DNA of 64,000 nucleotides from a bacterium OM1 bin76 (GCA_002238785.1 MPNA01000004.1:1-64000), one strand, 5' to 3'; positions 52,872-61,822 are shown, counted from the stretch's first letter. Notes: a model not told the origin generated them from the letters alone. Numbers and translations are program-made.

Positions 52872-54275
52872 GTGAGCACCACACTGATCAGGGGAGGGCG
52901 GGTCATAACCGCCTCCCGGGACGCAGTAGAAGACATTCTCATCGAGAACGGGAAGATCGCCAGGACCGGCGATCTGGGTGACTTTCCCGCTGACCGAGTG
53001 GTGGACGCATCGGGAAAGCTGGTGATTCCAGGCGGAATCGACCCTCACACTCACATGGACACCCCGGCGGGCAACACTTTCATCTCCGACGACTTCTACA
53101 CGGGCACGGTGGCGGCGGCGGTCGGCGGCACCACCACCATCATCGACTTCCCCATCCAGGAGAAGGGCGATGATCCCCGGGTGTCGCTCGAGGAGTGGTT
53201 CGGAAAGTCGGAAGGAAAGGCCGTAGTGGACTGGGCTTTCCACCAGATCATCGCCGACCTGCCACCGGCGTACCTGCCCTCCCTGGGCGCCATGATCGAA
53301 GAGGGGGTCTCCAGCTTCAAGCTGTTCATGGCCTACCCCAACGCCTGGATGCTGGACGACGGCGCCATATTCTCGGCACTTCAGTGGACCTCTGACAACG
53401 GTGGCCTGATTATGCTGCACTGCGAGAACGGCCCTGCCATCGAAGTGCTCATCCAACAGGCGGTCGCCGCCGGACGCACCGCACCCCGCTTTCACTCCGC
53501 GACCCGGCCTTCCATAGCCGAGGGAGAGGCAACCTCGCGGGCCATCGCCCTGGCAGAGATTGCCCAGGTTCCGGTGTACGTGGTGCATCTCTCCGCTGCC
53601 GAAGCCTTGGGGGCGGTTGGGCAGGCTCGGGGACGGGGACTGCCTGTCTATGCCGAGACCTGTCCCCAATACCTGCTGCTGTCCGACGACCGGCTCGCTT
53701 TGCCGGGCTTCCAGGGCGCCAAATACGTCTGCTCACCCCCGTTGCGGACCCCTTCTCATCAGGAGCGGCTGTGGAGCGGACTTGCCTCGGGGGACCTGCA
53801 GTTGGTGGCCACCGACCATGCGCCGTTCCATTACAAGGGACAAAAGGACATGGGACGCGGCGACTTCACCAAAATCCCCAACGGGATGCCCGGAGTGGAA
53901 TGGCGAGTGAGCCTTCTGTACAACTTCGGGGTGCGGAAGAACCGGATCTCGCTCAACCGCTGGGTGGAGATCACCTCCACCAACGCCGCCAAACTGTTCG
54001 GCCTCTACCCACAGAAGGGGGAGATCATGCCAGGATCCGACGGCGACCTGGTGATCTTCGACCCCGACCGGGAACAGACTCTCTCTGCCGAGACCCAGAT
54101 GACCAATTGCGACTACAACCCTTACGAGGGCTGGGTGCTGCAAGGCGCCCCCGACACGGTGCTGGTGCGTGGAGAACCGGTGGTCTCGGATGGAAAGTTC
54201 GTGGGCCGGGCCGGGATGGGCCGGTTCATCAAACGCCGGCCTTCTGAAACAATCGCCACCGACCTCGTTTCCTGA
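52872..54275 (+). CDS. hydA: Dihydropyrimidinase / D-hydantoinase
   Basis: 467 residues from GTG 52872, preceded by AAGGAGAGG at 52859-52867; a TTG at 52854 is less likely. It opens the ring of dihydrouracil or dihydrothymine. The binuclear zinc site is visible: D57, H59 and H61 in GGIDPHTHMD, the carboxylated lysine K150 in SSFKLFMAY, His in MLHCENG and VVHLSAAE, and Asp in VATDHAPF. YAETCPQYL is also typical. The next gene, 16 bp on, does the following step. Hydantoins are an alternative substrate class. Confidence 0.93.
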   Translation: MSTTLIRGGRVITASRDAVEDILIENGKIARTGDLGDFPADRVVDASGKLVIPGGIDPHTHMDTPAGNTFISDDFYTGTVAAAVGGTTTIIDFPIQEKGDDPRVSLEEWFGKSEGKAVVDWAFHQIIADLPPAYLPSLGAMIEEGVSSFKLFMAYPNAWMLDDGAIFSALQWTSDNGGLIMLHCENGPAIEVLIQQAVAAGRTAPRFHSATRPSIAEGEATSRAIALAEIAQVPVYVVHLSAAEALGAVGQARGRGLPVYAETCPQYLLLSDDRLALPGFQGAKYVCSPPLRTPSHQERLWSGLASGDLQLVATDHAPFHYKGQKDMGRGDFTKIPNGMPGVEWRVSLLYNFGVRKNRISLNRWVEITSTNAAKLFGLYPQKGEIMPGSDGDLVIFDPDREQTLSAETQMTNCDYNPYEGWVLQGAPDTVLVRGEPVVSDGKFVGRAGMGRFIKRRPSETIATDLVS

Positions 54276-54291
54276 CCCCTTGGGAGAAAGC

Positions 54292-55137
54292 ATGAGCACT
54301 GTCAGAACCGCACTCATCCAGATGTCGACCGTCTATGACAAAGAGGCGAACACCGCCAAAGGGGAGCGCCTGGTGCGCCAGGCTGCCGATCAGGGAGCGC
54401 AGATCGTCTGCTTGCAGGAACTGTTCAATACCATCTACTTCCCCTACGAGATGGATCCCCGCCACCTCGAACTGGCCGAGCCCATCCCCGGCCCCACCAC
54501 CGACCGGATGCAGGAGGTGGCCCGCCAAACCGGCGTGGTGTTGGTCGCCCCCATCTACGAGAAGACCATCGAGGGCATGCTGTTCAACACCGCCCCGGTG
54601 ATCGGGACCGACGGGGAGTTGCTGGGCATCTACCGCAAGAGTCACATCCCCCTGGTGAGCACCCCCACTCTCACCGGAATCGAGAAGTACTACTTCGCAC
54701 CGGGCGACACTGGATTCGTCACTTTCGACACGCCTTTCGGGATCAAGTTCGCGGTGTACATCTGCTACGACCGCCACTTCCCCGAAGGCGTGCGGGCGTT
54801 CGCCCTCCAGGGCGCCCAGTTGATGGTGGTGCCCACCGCCACCACCGGGATGAGCCGCTACCTGTGGGAATTGGAACTTCGCGCCCATGCAGTGGACAAC
54901 ATCATGTATGTGGGCGGAGTCAACCGGGTGGGCGTCGACCAGGACGGGTCCGACTCCCACTTCTACGGGTCATCGGTGTGGGTGGACCCGAAGGGTCAGA
55001 TCATCAGCCAAGCCGGCGACCAGGACGACGAGGTGCTCATCGCCGACCTCGACTTCTCGGTGGTGCCCCAGATCCGCAACGAGTGGGGCTTCTTCCGAGA
55101 CCGCCGTCCCGATCTCTACGGAGCGGTCGCTACCTGA
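54292..55137 (+). CDS. Beta-ureidopropionase (nitrilase superfamily)
   Basis: 281 residues from ATG 54292 with GGGAGAAAGC upstream. The catalytic triad is E43 (LQELF), K116 (YRKSHIP) and C158 (ICYDRHFPE). These enzymes hydrolyse N-carbamoyl-beta-alanine to beta-alanine, CO2 and ammonia, or N-carbamoylputrescine; TPTLTGIEKYYFAPGD fits both. Coupling to dihydropyrimidinase favours the pyrimidine route. Dihydropyrimidine dehydrogenase, the first step, is not in the window. Confidence 0.93.
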   Translation: MSTVRTALIQMSTVYDKEANTAKGERLVRQAADQGAQIVCLQELFNTIYFPYEMDPRHLELAEPIPGPTTDRMQEVARQTGVVLVAPIYEKTIEGMLFNTAPVIGTDGELLGIYRKSHIPLVSTPTLTGIEKYYFAPGDTGFVTFDTPFGIKFAVYICYDRHFPEGVRAFALQGAQLMVVPTATTGMSRYLWELELRAHAVDNIMYVGGVNRVGVDQDGSDSHFYGSSVWVDPKGQIISQAGDQDDEVLIADLDFSVVPQIRNEWGFFRDRRPDLYGAVAT

Positions 55138-55311
55138 GCCGATCCTTCAGGGCGGAAACGTCCAACGCAGTGGAGCAGGGCTTCAGAAGAGCTTGCTCGA
55201 CCCCTTCCGGCGCGCCGGCGATCTGCAGATACCGGGATCCCGTGTGAGGAATGACCGCTGGTCGACCGTGACCGGGGCGTGCGGTGTCATGTGGGAAGGA
55301 CAACTCGGACC

Positions 55312-56100
55312 CTAGTCTCCGTCCAGCCGGGCTTCAGGCCAGCGTAATGTGGCTTTTTCGATCCAGCCGATCACATGGAAGAACACGATGCCGGCCAGGG
55401 ACGAAAGTGCTATGGCCGCGAACATCAACCTGGTGTCGATCCGGTAGCTGGCCTGCACGATGACGAACCCAATGCCCCGATCGGCGCCGGTGAATTCTGC
55501 CACTATCGAACCGATCACCGACAGGGTGGCTGCGACTCGCAGCCCGGCGAAAACATACGGTAGTGAGCTTGGAAGGCGCAGCCTCCAGAAGACCGCCGCC
55601 TTGCGTGCCGACAGCACGTTCATCAACTCCATAGCCTGCCTGCTCACGGATCGCAGCCCTCGAGTTGTGTTCACGAGGACCGGGAAGAAGCAGATTATGG
55701 CTGCGATTACCACCTTGGGTACCAGTGTGTAGCCGAACCAGATGGTGAGCAGCGGCGCTATCGCAACGATTGGGATGGTTTGGAGAACTATGGCCCAGGG
55801 GAACGCGGCAAGTTCGACCACCCTGACATGGACGAACAAGACCGCTGTCAAGAAAGCCACGCCGCTCCCTATCAAGAATCCCAGCACTGCCTCAAGCATC
55901 GTCCATCCCAGGTCGGCTACCAGCCAGGGACCCTCGGCAACCAACTCGATCATGATCTCGACGGGACCCGGGACGATATAGGCGGGTACACCCGCCGCCA
56001 CTACCACGATCTGCCACACGGCAACGGCTAGAAGCGCCAGCAAGATCGCAGGGATGAAACGCTTCGACCTGGTGATGCAACGTTCTACAAATGGGTTCAC
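55312..56100 (-). CDS. ABC transporter permease (SsuC/ThiX family)
   Basis: 262 residues from GTG 56100, chosen because AAGGAG lies just upstream; a TTG at 56127 is an alternative that overlaps the ATPase stop. About six membrane segments, from residue 15 (IPAILLALLAVAVWQIVVVAA). The ATPase-docking EAA-type loop is MNVLSARKAAVFWRLRLPSSLPYVFAGL. It is the last gene of a minus-strand unit: regulator, binding lipoprotein, uridine phosphorylase, ATPase, permease. Family members import sulfonates, nitrate, hydroxymethylpyrimidine or riboflavin; with uridine phosphorylase, a pyrimidine compound is a fair guess. Confidence 0.9.
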   Translation of the reverse strand: MNPFVERCITRSKRFIPAILLALLAVAVWQIVVVAAGVPAYIVPGPVEIMIELVAEGPWLVADLGWTMLEAVLGFLIGSGVAFLTAVLFVHVRVVELAAFPWAIVLQTIPIVAIAPLLTIWFGYTLVPKVVIAAIICFFPVLVNTTRGLRSVSRQAMELMNVLSARKAAVFWRLRLPSSLPYVFAGLRVAATLSVIGSIVAEFTGADRGIGFVIVQASYRIDTRLMFAAIALSSLAGIVFFHVIGWIEKATLRWPEARLDGD

Positions 56101-56123
56101 CCTGATCGCTCTCCTTGCTGTGC

Positions 56124-56921
56124 TCAAGATTCTCCGTCTGTTTCGAGAAGAGATCGCAATTGGCTCGCCAGAGACCCGAATGCCGGTTCGTAACGAAGTT
56201 CCAGGGGCCGCGGTCGTTTGAATGGAACGGTGGCCACTCGTGCGATCCGACCCGGCCGCGGGCTCAGTACCACAACCCGATCAGCGAGGAATATCGCCTC
56301 CTGGATGCTGTGAGTGACGAAGAGCACCGTAGTTTGCGCTTTGGCCCACACATCCAGCAGTTGCATGTTGAGACGGTCTCGTGTGAACTCGTCAAGAGCC
56401 CCAAACGGCTCATCCATCAAGAGAGTCGAGGCCTCGTAAATCAACACCCGTGCCAAGGCGACCCGCGACTGCATCCCGCCCGACATCTGAGCGGGATAGT
56501 GTTCTTCGAAGCCTGCCAGACCCACGTCCCTCATAAGCCGACGAGCCAGATTCTCGGTAAGTGGTCCGTGGGTTGGGCTTCTTTCCCCGAGGATCTTGTC
56601 GGGGAGAAGGACGTTATCCAACGCTCGCAACCACGGAAACAGCACAGGGTTTTGAAAGACGAATCCGAACTCGACATCACGGCGCGCCTGCTCCGGTGTC
56701 TTGCCGTGAACCGACACCGTTCCCACAGTCGGTTTGAGAAGACCGCAAACAACACGCAGCAGGGTGGACTTACCGCACCCTGACGGCCCCACGATCGCCA
56801 GGAACTCACCGGCCGGGATCTCCAGGCTCACCTCCTCAAGGGCAACGACCGGGTTGTCTCCGCCAAAGGTCACGCCAACCGAGTCGAGCACTATTCCGGT
56901 ACCGACACCCGGGTGGTTCAT
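56124..56921 (-). CDS. ABC transporter ATPase (SsuB/TauB family)
   Basis: 265 residues from ATG 56921, overlapping the uridine phosphorylase stop as ATGA. Walker A VGPSGCGKSTLLRVVCG, signature QMSGGMQSRVALARVL, Walker B TLLMDEPFGALDEF, and switch His in VTHSIQEAIFLADRV. It pairs with the permease downstream and the NMT1-type lipoprotein upstream. The order of genes puts a nucleoside-cleaving enzyme inside the transporter operon. Confidence 0.93.
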   Translation of the reverse strand: MNHPGVGTGIVLDSVGVTFGGDNPVVALEEVSLEIPAGEFLAIVGPSGCGKSTLLRVVCGLLKPTVGTVSVHGKTPEQARRDVEFGFVFQNPVLFPWLRALDNVLLPDKILGERSPTHGPLTENLARRLMRDVGLAGFEEHYPAQMSGGMQSRVALARVLIYEASTLLMDEPFGALDEFTRDRLNMQLLDVWAKAQTTVLFVTHSIQEAIFLADRVVVLSPRPGRIARVATVPFKRPRPLELRYEPAFGSLASQLRSLLETDGES

Positions 56922-57700
56922 GACTTACTTTTCTGAGCCTCGTACTTTCGAATTCCCTCCAGAGCTACATCGATGGCGTTGTGCCAACCCGTGAAGAGTG
57001 CTTGGTTGACACCCGCATAATCGATCTCCTGCGGTGCGGTGTAGTTATATGACACCGCACAGACCGACGCTGCCTTGAGACCACGGAGGTGGGCAATCGT
57101 GAAAATGGCGGCGCTCTCCATCTCGATGTTCAAAATCCTCTGCCTGATCCGGTTCTTCACGCGATCGTCGGTTTCCGCGTAGAAGGCATCGGCGGAGGCG
57201 TTGATGCCGACATAAAGCCCGAAGCCACGTTCCGCGCTGAGCTCTTGGGCGGCTTCGATGAGGGCGGCGGTGAGAAAGTGATCCGCCACAGCGGGGAATC
57301 CGCTGTCGACCAGAGTAGCCGTAGTGCCGTCCTCTCGCATCGAGGCGACATTGATGATGATGTCACCCTTGCGGACTCCCGGCACGAAAGCCGCGCTGCT
57401 CCCCACGCGGATGAAGTGAGAAACGCCCACGTTCGCCAACTCCTCCACGGCTATCGAAGCCGAAGGGCATCCGATGCCCGTTGACGTGCCACTCACTCGA
57501 ATGCCGTGATACTTGCCGGTGACGGTCCGATACTCCCTGTGGTGAGCGACCTCTCTCGGATCGTCCAGGTGCTCCCCGATCAGCAGCGTCCTGCCCGGAT
57601 CTCCGGGCAGCAGCACGTAGTCGGCCACATCTCCCGGCTCGACTCGCAGGTGATACTGCATCTTGCCCACATTCCCGGCTGTGTTGTCAAACAAATCCAT
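56918..57700 (-). CDS. udp: Uridine phosphorylase (PNP/UDP family)
   Basis: 260 residues from ATG 57700 with AAAGGA upstream. It cleaves a pyrimidine nucleoside with phosphate to base and (deoxy)ribose-1-phosphate. Motifs are VLLPGDPGRTLLIGEHL (phosphate site), SGTSTGIGCPSASIAVEEL, IRVGSSAAF and NIEMESAAIF, whose Met-Glu-Ser contacts the ribose. The TGIGxPSxSIAVEEL form fits uridine rather than purine phosphorylases. It lies between the lipoprotein and ATPase genes, with a hairpin at 57724 between it and the lipoprotein gene. Purine nucleosides cannot be excluded. Confidence 0.9.
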   Translation of the reverse strand: MDLFDNTAGNVGKMQYHLRVEPGDVADYVLLPGDPGRTLLIGEHLDDPREVAHHREYRTVTGKYHGIRVSGTSTGIGCPSASIAVEELANVGVSHFIRVGSSAAFVPGVRKGDIIINVASMREDGTTATLVDSGFPAVADHFLTAALIEAAQELSAERGFGLYVGINASADAFYAETDDRVKNRIRQRILNIEMESAAIFTIAHLRGLKAASVCAVSYNYTAPQEIDYAGVNQALFTGWHNAIDVALEGIRKYEAQKSKS

Positions 57701-57723
57701 GCTCGTCCTTTCTTGGAGATTGA

Positions 57724-57749
57724 AGGGGGCCCCTCGAGAAGGGCCCCCT
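57724..57749 (-). terminator. Intra-operon hairpin between binding protein and uridine phosphorylase
   Basis: AGGGGGCCC (57724-57732) and GGGCCCCCT (57741-57749) form a perfect 9-bp GC stem with an 8-base loop, a few bases after the lipoprotein stop in transcription order. It may stabilise or partly terminate the message so that the binding protein is made in excess, a common pattern in ABC operons. Confidence 0.65.
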
Positions 57750-57756
57750 ATTCAGG

Positions 57757-58848
57757 TCAGGAGGAGAAGCAAGCGTCCGTGAACAGACTGTTCACATCCA
57801 CGTCTACCGTAAGGCCTCCATAGGCCTGGAGAACGTCGATGACCGTTTCCCATCGACCTGTAGTCATGTAACCCAACCCGTGTTCGATGGCGTCGGGAGT
57901 ACGCACATGAACCAAGGTGGTGTCCAGGATCAGACGTTGCGTGTCACGGTCAAGATTGTCCGGGTCCGAGGCGACCACAATGTCGGTGGTCTCCTCGGGG
58001 TTGGCGTGGGCATATTCCCAGCCTCGGGCGATGGCTCGAACCATTCCACAGACAACGTCCGGATTCTCCTCCAAGTAGCTCCTGGTGGTAAAAAGTGCGT
58101 TTGCCGACGTCTCCACGCCGAAATCAAACGGGACCCACACGTTGGTCTCCACGCCTTGCAGTCCCGCCAGGATCGGCTCATTCGTTGCGAAAACGGTGTA
58201 TAGATCGATATCGCCTTCGAGCAGGGGAGTCAGGTCAAACCCGACTGTCATCTTGCTAAGGGAGTCGAGATCAATGCCGTTTTTGACCAGCATCGCCTGG
58301 GTCAGCATCCAGGGACCGCCCTCATGAAAGCCGATGGTGGCTCCGGCGAAGTCCTCAAGGGTCTCGATTCCGGAGTCGGCTCGCGCCATCACCGCCCCGG
58401 GGTGTTTCTGCAGGAACGTCGCCGCCGTTGCCAGCGGGATGTCCTCTGATGCCGCAAACACCAGGGAGTTCATATCGTGCAGACCGAAAGTGTCGGTCCC
58501 TGCGGCCACCAATGTGATGCTGTTGGTGTCGAATCCGCCCGGATTGATGGTCACGTCCAGTCCTTCTTCCGTGAAGTAGCCCTTGTCCTGTGCTACGAGT
58601 TCTCCCGCAAACTGGGATCCGAGAAACCATGGGAGCCGGAGGGACACCGCCACAGGTTCAGGTGCAGACGTCGTCTCGGGCGCCGCCGTGGTCTGCGGCG
58701 GGGCGGTTGTCGCCGGTGCAGCCGTGGTCTCGGGCGTCGGCGCTGCGGTGGTCGCTGGGCCGTCATCGTCTGCGCATGCCGCGGCGAGCACGGCTGTGGT
58801 AACAAGCAGGGCAATGAAATACCCTGTCGTTCGGCTGGCAATTCTCAT
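57757..58848 (-). CDS. NMT1/ThiY-type substrate-binding lipoprotein
   Basis: 363 residues from ATG 58848 with AAAGGAGAAG upstream. The lipobox is LAAACADD (Cys near residue 25), followed by a Thr/Ala/Pro linker to about 66. The binding domain begins VSLRLPWFLGSQFAGELVAQDKGYF, the usual opening of the NMT1/THI5-like family, with GLDVTINPGGFDTN, DTFGLHDMNSLVFAASE and FAGATIGFHEGGP. Homologues bind hydroxymethylpyrimidine precursors, sulfonates or nitrate. The operon's uridine phosphorylase suggests a nucleoside or pyrimidine, but this is inference. Confidence 0.9.
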   Translation of the reverse strand: MRIASRTTGYFIALLVTTAVLAAACADDDGPATTAAPTPETTAAPATTAPPQTTAAPETTSAPEPVAVSLRLPWFLGSQFAGELVAQDKGYFTEEGLDVTINPGGFDTNSITLVAAGTDTFGLHDMNSLVFAASEDIPLATAATFLQKHPGAVMARADSGIETLEDFAGATIGFHEGGPWMLTQAMLVKNGIDLDSLSKMTVGFDLTPLLEGDIDLYTVFATNEPILAGLQGVETNVWVPFDFGVETSANALFTTRSYLEENPDVVCGMVRAIARGWEYAHANPEETTDIVVASDPDNLDRDTQRLILDTTLVHVRTPDAIEHGLGYMTTGRWETVIDVLQAYGGLTVDVDVNSLFTDACFSS

Positions 58849-58867
58849 GGTTCTTCTCCTTTACTTG

Positions 58868-60037
58868 TCAGCGGACCGCCGGACTCCCGCTGGTTTGGGA
58901 GCAGTCGCAGGACTGGCGGGGCATCAGGCGGGTCTCGAATGTGACCGGAGGTTGGGCAGCGCCGGTCACGATGGCGCGGCGGAGAGTCCGTACGGCCTCG
59001 TAGCCCAGGTCATCGGCGGGAAGGCGGGTGGTGGACAACGACGGTGCCGCAAGTGCGGCGAACGGAATCTCCCCGTAACCCATGACGGCAACGTCCTCAG
59101 GCACTCGCCCTCCAAGTTCTCTTATGGCGGTGATCGCACCAAGAGCAAGAACATCTCCGGCGCAGAAGATCGCCGTGGGTGGCTTGGCGTGCTCCAACAG
59201 TTGAGTCGCGGCCTTGGCGCCCGCTTCCAGGCTCCAATCGGAAGCTGCCACTATCAACCCGTCTTCAATGGACGCCCCGACCGCGGCCAGAGCGGGGGAC
59301 GATCCCTCGACAAACCTCGACACCCCCCATCCAGCCGCCGGGTCGACGAATCCGATGCGGCGATGGCCGTGACCTATCAGATGGTTGATGGCCTTGAAAC
59401 CAGCGGCAGCCTCATCCACAACAATCCGTGAGCCACTGTCGGCGCAGGTACTGTCCACGAACACGAAGGGCCGGAGGTCTGACGCTGACCTGAAGATGTC
59501 AGAGGTCTGCCGGTCGGGCCGATCGAAGTGGATCACGATGATCCCGTCCACATTCCGGCTGAAGAGCTGATCGATGTCGCGGGAAACAACCCTCGGGTCG
59601 TAGTGTCGGGTTTGGCATATGACCGGCAGCCATCCCTCGACCTCGGACGCGTTGGATATGGCGTCGAGAAACTCCGCGTAGTAATCAGTGAAGGACGGCA
59701 CCAGGACGCCAATGGTGAAACTTGACTGACGATTCTCTCTTCGAGACCACGCCTGGTCTCGGTCGTAGCCCAAGACCAGAGTCCGAGATCCTCGGCGCAT
59801 GGAGACCAACCCATCGTCGGCAAGCTGTCGATAGGCCGCTCGCACAGTGTGTACGTTGACCCCGAGATGCTGCGCCAAGTTGGCAATCGTCGGCATGAAG
59901 CTGTCGGGTTTGACCACGCCGGTGGCAATGAGCCATGTGAGTTGACGGGCTATTTGAGCAGAAATAGAGACCCGGCTACGTCGATCAATGTTGATTCGAC
60001 CGACTATGTGGGAATCAGGACCATGTAAATCCGGCAT
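58868..60037 (-). CDS. GntR-LacI chimeric transcriptional regulator (AraR-like architecture)
   Basis: 389 residues from ATG 60037 (MPDLHGPDS); an in-frame upstream start at 60073 would cover the AT-rich operator. The N-terminal GntR winged helix (about 20-90) includes QIARQLTWLIATGVVKPDSFMPTIANLAQHLGVN and VHTVRAAYRQLADDGLVSMRRG. The C-terminal LacI-type sugar/nucleoside-binding domain starts FTIGVLVPSFTDYYAEFLDAI and ends VAVMGYGEIPFAALAAPSLSTTRLP. It lies 19 bases upstream of the lipoprotein gene, so it likely controls its own operon. A nucleoside or its ribose moiety is a plausible effector. Confidence 0.88.
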   Translation of the reverse strand: MPDLHGPDSHIVGRINIDRRSRVSISAQIARQLTWLIATGVVKPDSFMPTIANLAQHLGVNVHTVRAAYRQLADDGLVSMRRGSRTLVLGYDRDQAWSRRENRQSSFTIGVLVPSFTDYYAEFLDAISNASEVEGWLPVICQTRHYDPRVVSRDIDQLFSRNVDGIIVIHFDRPDRQTSDIFRSASDLRPFVFVDSTCADSGSRIVVDEAAAGFKAINHLIGHGHRRIGFVDPAAGWGVSRFVEGSSPALAAVGASIEDGLIVAASDWSLEAGAKAATQLLEHAKPPTAIFCAGDVLALGAITAIRELGGRVPEDVAVMGYGEIPFAALAAPSLSTTRLPADDLGYEAVRTLRRAIVTGAAQPPVTFETRLMPRQSCDCSQTSGSPAVR

Positions 60038-60049
60038 AAAGGTAAGAAT

Positions 60050-60066
60050 ATAGATATCTATAGATA
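60050..60066. promoter_or_regulatory. Overlapping AT-rich palindromes upstream of the GntR-LacI regulator
   Basis: ATAGATATCTAT (60050-60061) and TATCTATAGATA (60055-60066) are both perfect 12-bp palindromes and overlap by 7 bases, 13 bases before the regulator ATG. Such AT-rich sequence is unusual in this genome. It is a good candidate autoregulatory operator or promoter core. Confidence 0.55.
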
Positions 60067-60264
60067 TAACCAAATCCCTATCCTGTCGGGACTCTCATCC
60101 AGAGCACCCCAATGGATCTGCACAGGCGCTCGGTTCCGATATGTGCGTAGTTCTGCATCGCCGGACGGACCTCCCCCAACAACCGCAATCTGCGGGTCGT
60201 CGCGCTCAGGTCACCACGGTAGAATGCCGGTCACAGGGGTGCGCACACAGAGGAGGATCAAGGT

Positions 60265-60621
60265 ATGGGCGTTTTCAATTGGCCGATCCGGCTGGACAGC
60301 ATGGACGGACAACACTCGCTGGAGATAGAGGCGATGGTGGACACCGGGGCCAGCTACACCATCGTGCCCGCCCACCTGCTGGAGGGCCTGGGCGTGGCGC
60401 CTACTGAGAAGATCAGCCTGGTGCTGGCCGACGGACGGCCTGTGGAGTACGACATCGGGGAGGCACGCGCCACCATCGATGGGCGGAGCATTCCCACCCT
60501 GGTGGTCTTCGGGGAGGACAACGCCCGAGCCCTGCTGGGGGCGTACACACTGGAAGGGCTGCGCCTGGCGGTGGACCCCACCCACGGCAGGCTCATCCCA
60601 GCCACAACCGCTTGGGCGTAG
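60265..60621 (+). CDS. Retropepsin-like aspartic protease, single domain
   Basis: 118 residues from ATG 60265 with GAGGAGGATC upstream. The catalytic motif is MVDTGASYTIVP (D26-T-G), followed by a flap-like LVLADGRPVEYDIGEA and a final hydrophobic-Gly element (ALLGAYTLEGL). Bacterial clan AA proteases of this size act as homodimers. No membrane segment or second domain is present. It stands alone between the regulator and an oxidoreductase, with no clear operon partner. Targets are unknown. Confidence 0.85.
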   Translation: MGVFNWPIRLDSMDGQHSLEIEAMVDTGASYTIVPAHLLEGLGVAPTEKISLVLADGRPVEYDIGEARATIDGRSIPTLVVFGEDNARALLGAYTLEGLRLAVDPTHGRLIPATTAWA

Positions 60622-60753
60622 ACACCCATCCCTACTCGGGGTCCGGGCTCCGGACAGTATTCACCATCAGCCACGTCTAGCCAAGGGCAAATGTGCACCT
60701 CTTGGAAGAGCGTGATCAGATGATGTCCGTCTCGGCGTGTGGTAGTCGGTGGG

Positions 60754-61773
60754 TCAACTCCCGGGCGCGAAAGCCTCGATCATCTCCCGGTAGTTGTCGG
60801 TGACGGGCAGCGGCACCGGATAGACGTTGGGTCGGGTGGCGTAGGCCGCCAGACCCTGACGGCAGGCGGCCAGGTCCCCCCAGACACACAGCGAACTGAC
60901 CACTTCCGTGGGGACCAGCGGTATCGCCGCCTCGATCCCGCCTTCCCGGGGAGGCCAACCGCCCATTTCGTCCCGGACCTCGTCCAGCAGCTCCTGGGGC
61001 ACTCCGCTGGCCAAGGCGATGTGGGGTTGCTGTCCCAGATACATAGTGGTCATGCGAAGGGCCACCTGGAAGGCCCGCTCCGGGTGGCGTTCGTCGGCGC
61101 TCACCACCACCACCTGGGGAAGGTCGAGGTCGTCGAGCGACTTCCCGGCTCGGGCGGCGCCTTCGGCCATCCGATCGAATGCCTGAGCCTGGTAGGCCAA
61201 AGAAGTGAATCCATTCAGCAGCACCCCGTCGGCGATCTCTCCCGACAGCGCCAGCATCTTGGGGCCGGTGGCCCCGATGTAGATCGGCACTTCCTTGGGC
61301 CTTTCAGAAGCGCCTTCGCCCAGTTCCAGGCGCAGGTCTCTCACCTGCACCAGATCTCCCTCGAAGGTGACCGTCTCCAAGGCGAGCAGTCGGCTCACCA
61401 CCTCCACGTACTCTCGCATCTGCTGCAGTGGGCGGCTTCGGATCACTCCCTGCTTCCAAGCAAGCGGATCCCAGTAGGCCCCCAGACCCAACAACATCCG
61501 CGAAGGCGCCAACTCGTCGAGAGTGGCGAAAGTCAACGCCATGAGAGAGGCGGGCCTGGTCCAGGTGTTCACCACCCCGGCCCCTATCTTGATTCGATCG
61601 GTCTGATGGGCGACAGCCCCCATCACCGAGATGGCGTCCCGGGCGGTCCGGGTTTCGCATATCCAGACCGATTCGTACCCCAGCGCTTCGGCCTCCTTGG
61701 AAAGGGCCACCTGGCTGCGGGCGTCGGGACGATCCAGGAAGCAGATCCCCACCCTGGTAATGCAAGCGTTCAA
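60754..61773 (-). CDS. LLM-class (probably F420-dependent) oxidoreductase
   Basis: 339 residues if it starts at TTG 61773; TTG 61812 or GTG 61752 are alternatives and no ribosome-binding site decides. The luciferase-like TIM barrel is shown by VGICFLDRPDARSQVALSKEAEALGYESVW, KIGAGVVNTWTRPASLMA, DELAPSRMLLGLGAY and VPIYIGATGPKMLALSGEIADGVLLNGF. This branch resembles actinobacterial F420-dependent reductases such as methylene-H4MPT reductase-like proteins; FMN dependence cannot be ruled out. It is divergent from the binding-protein gene at 62025. Confidence 0.85.
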   Translation of the reverse strand: MNACITRVGICFLDRPDARSQVALSKEAEALGYESVWICETRTARDAISVMGAVAHQTDRIKIGAGVVNTWTRPASLMALTFATLDELAPSRMLLGLGAYWDPLAWKQGVIRSRPLQQMREYVEVVSRLLALETVTFEGDLVQVRDLRLELGEGASERPKEVPIYIGATGPKMLALSGEIADGVLLNGFTSLAYQAQAFDRMAEGAARAGKSLDDLDLPQVVVVSADERHPERAFQVALRMTTMYLGQQPHIALASGVPQELLDEVRDEMGGWPPREGGIEAAIPLVPTEVVSSLCVWGDLAACRQGLAAYATRPNVYPVPLPVTDNYREMIEAFAPGS

Positions 61774-61822
61774 TACACAGTACTTTCGTCTACGGGTCGA
61801 TCTTCCCAGCAATGGTAGAACA

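Noticed and set aside
55138-55311. Possible small gene after beta-ureidopropionase
   Set aside because: The overlapping frames start inside the upstream gene and have no start signal or protein-like pattern; the stretch appears non-coding.
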